From Mucilaginibacter sp. (GTDB lineage: Bacteria; Bacteroidota; Bacteroidia; Sphingobacteriales; Sphingobacteriaceae), in contig JAFAKI010000288.1 of the NCBI GenBank assembly GCA_019235595.1, forward strand, positions 1-5,796: a DNA stretch of 5,796 nucleotides. The letters are read 5' to 3'. How positions within the stretch are numbered: the stretch's first letter is position 1; each line of letters starts with the position of its first letter. Made by a program: the position numbers and the translations under genes. This document shows, piece by piece, positions 5,079-5,796 of the stretch. The notes under the pieces are model-generated. The model had not been told where the DNA came from. It did not search any database and was given only the letters and a program-made list of their open reading frames with translations.

Positions 5079-5796
5079 TCAACTAAGCAGGTAAGTTAAT
5101 CCGGCCACAACGGCTGCAATAAATGTATTCAAAAAATTAACGCCGTTGTTTGTCAGATAATGTTTCCGTTCAAACAAAGCACCTAAAACAGAGTCGGATA
5201 GATTACCAATTGTTCCTGATAGTATAATGATCAATAAGCTATTATTCCATCCAAAATCAACAGCAGAAATCATTGCAATAATCGCCGACCCGGCTATACC
5301 TATCAAAGTCCCTTCCAGACTAATCACACCGTCGAGGCCTTTTGCATCTCTTTTCCAGGAAATGACATTGTAAAATCGCCTGCCATAAACCATACCCAAC
5401 TCCGATGACAGTGTATCTGCCATGGCAGACGATAAACTTGCGGCCATCATTACATTCCATAGTGGTGCTTTGACAGGTAAAAAATAGCCCAGTGCTCCCA
5501 TCAGGGCAGCTACGCCGCCGTTAGCTAATACCTGTCTGGCATCTCTTCTTACAGATTGATCATGTTGTATTTTGACCTGCGCTTTCTCTTTTTTCTTCCA
5601 TATCGTGGCAACGGTGCCCAGTATAAAGAACGCTGCCAGCATGGAGACTCCGGTATATCCTGTACCTGAGAATATCAGCGTAGCGATCACTGCCCCTGTC
5701 AATGCCCCACCCACGGTAAGTTTTTTAGTTGTAATACTTGCAATAACAATAGCGATCAGCAGTAAAACAAAAGGAAGTGAATGATAAATAACCTGC
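5079..5796 (-). CDS. DUF92 (TMEM19/VTE6 family) integral membrane protein, 5' end outside window
   Basis: Polytopic membrane protein; 238 residues are visible and the frame is open to the window edge. A GTG at 5714 is in frame, but the codons upstream encode another hydrophobic helix (SLPFVLLLIAIVIASI) and then LTVGGALTGA, a DUF92 opening, so the true start lies outside. Family marks in the visible fragment: RRDARQVLANGGVAAL (about 83-98), MADTLSSELG (125-134), GVISLEGTLIGIAGSA (156-171), GNLSDSVLGALFE (197-209) and NNGVNFLNT (216-224). The family includes human TMEM19 and plant VTE6, reported as a phytyl-phosphate kinase; whether the bacterial protein phosphorylates a prenyl phosphate is inference. 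It converges on the aspartate kinase gene with two bases between the stop codons and no terminator in between. Length is close to the usual size for bacterial members, so only a few residues are likely missing. Confidence 0.9.
   Translation of the reverse strand, partial: QVIYHSLPFVLLLIAIVIASITTKKLTVGGALTGAVIATLIFSGTGYTGVSMLAAFFILGTVATIWKKKEKAQVKIQHDQSVRRDARQVLANGGVAALMGALGYFLPVKAPLWNVMMAASLSSAMADTLSSELGMVYGRRFYNVISWKRDAKGLDGVISLEGTLIGIAGSAIIAMISAVDFGWNNSLLIIILSGTIGNLSDSVLGALFERKHYLTNNGVNFLNTFIAAVVAGLTYLLS

Noticed and set aside
5712..5714. GTG as the start of the DUF92 protein
   Set aside because: The same frame continues upstream with a membrane helix and a typical family N-terminal region to the window edge.
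5572..5784. Plus-strand open frame antisense to the DUF92 gene
   Set aside because: The DUF92 frame holds conserved motifs throughout; this is its complement.

Overview
The window is a stretch of ordinary, gene-dense chromosome from a member of the Bacteroidota, most likely the Sphingobacteriaceae (Mucilaginibacter/Pedobacter type). This placement rests on several things: a DUF4296 lipoprotein family known from Bacteroidota, an A+T-leaning coding style, gene starts with almost no Shine-Dalgarno sequence, a -7 box of the Bacteroidota form TAnnTTTG, and a short AK protein with weak ACT regions. It is a protein-level and motif-level judgement; no database search was possible.

Layout: a leftward pair comes first. 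It consists of mutS2 (1-1388, minus, 3' end outside the window) and, upstream of it, a DUF4296 lipoprotein (1369-1884, minus) whose last 20 bases overlap the mutS2 start. A gap of only 40 bases separates this pair from a rightward run starting with yggS (1925-2602), a PLP-homeostasis protein. The 83 bases after yggS are filled by an A+T-rich imperfect palindrome with a duplicated 10-base unit, which ends directly against the next start codon. Then follow three tightly packed rightward genes: a spermidine/thialysine-type GNAT acetyltransferase (2686-3147), a DUF3298/RsiV-like lipoprotein (3152-3820) and an aspartate kinase (3820-5076, TAATG overlap). Tail to tail with the kinase, two bases away, lies a DUF92/TMEM19-family membrane protein (5079-5796, minus, 5' end outside the window).

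Functionally these are mostly housekeeping genes: recombination/ribosome-rescue ATPase, PLP buffering, the entry step of the aspartate amino-acid family, and two envelope lipoproteins. No mobile element, CRISPR array, RNA gene or defence system is visible. There is no gene-free stretch over 300 bases. The items most worth a second look are the palindromic spacer between yggS and the GNAT gene, and the linkage of an SSAT-like acetyltransferase (a family that includes thialysine acetyltransferases, thialysine being a lysine analogue) with the first enzyme of lysine synthesis.
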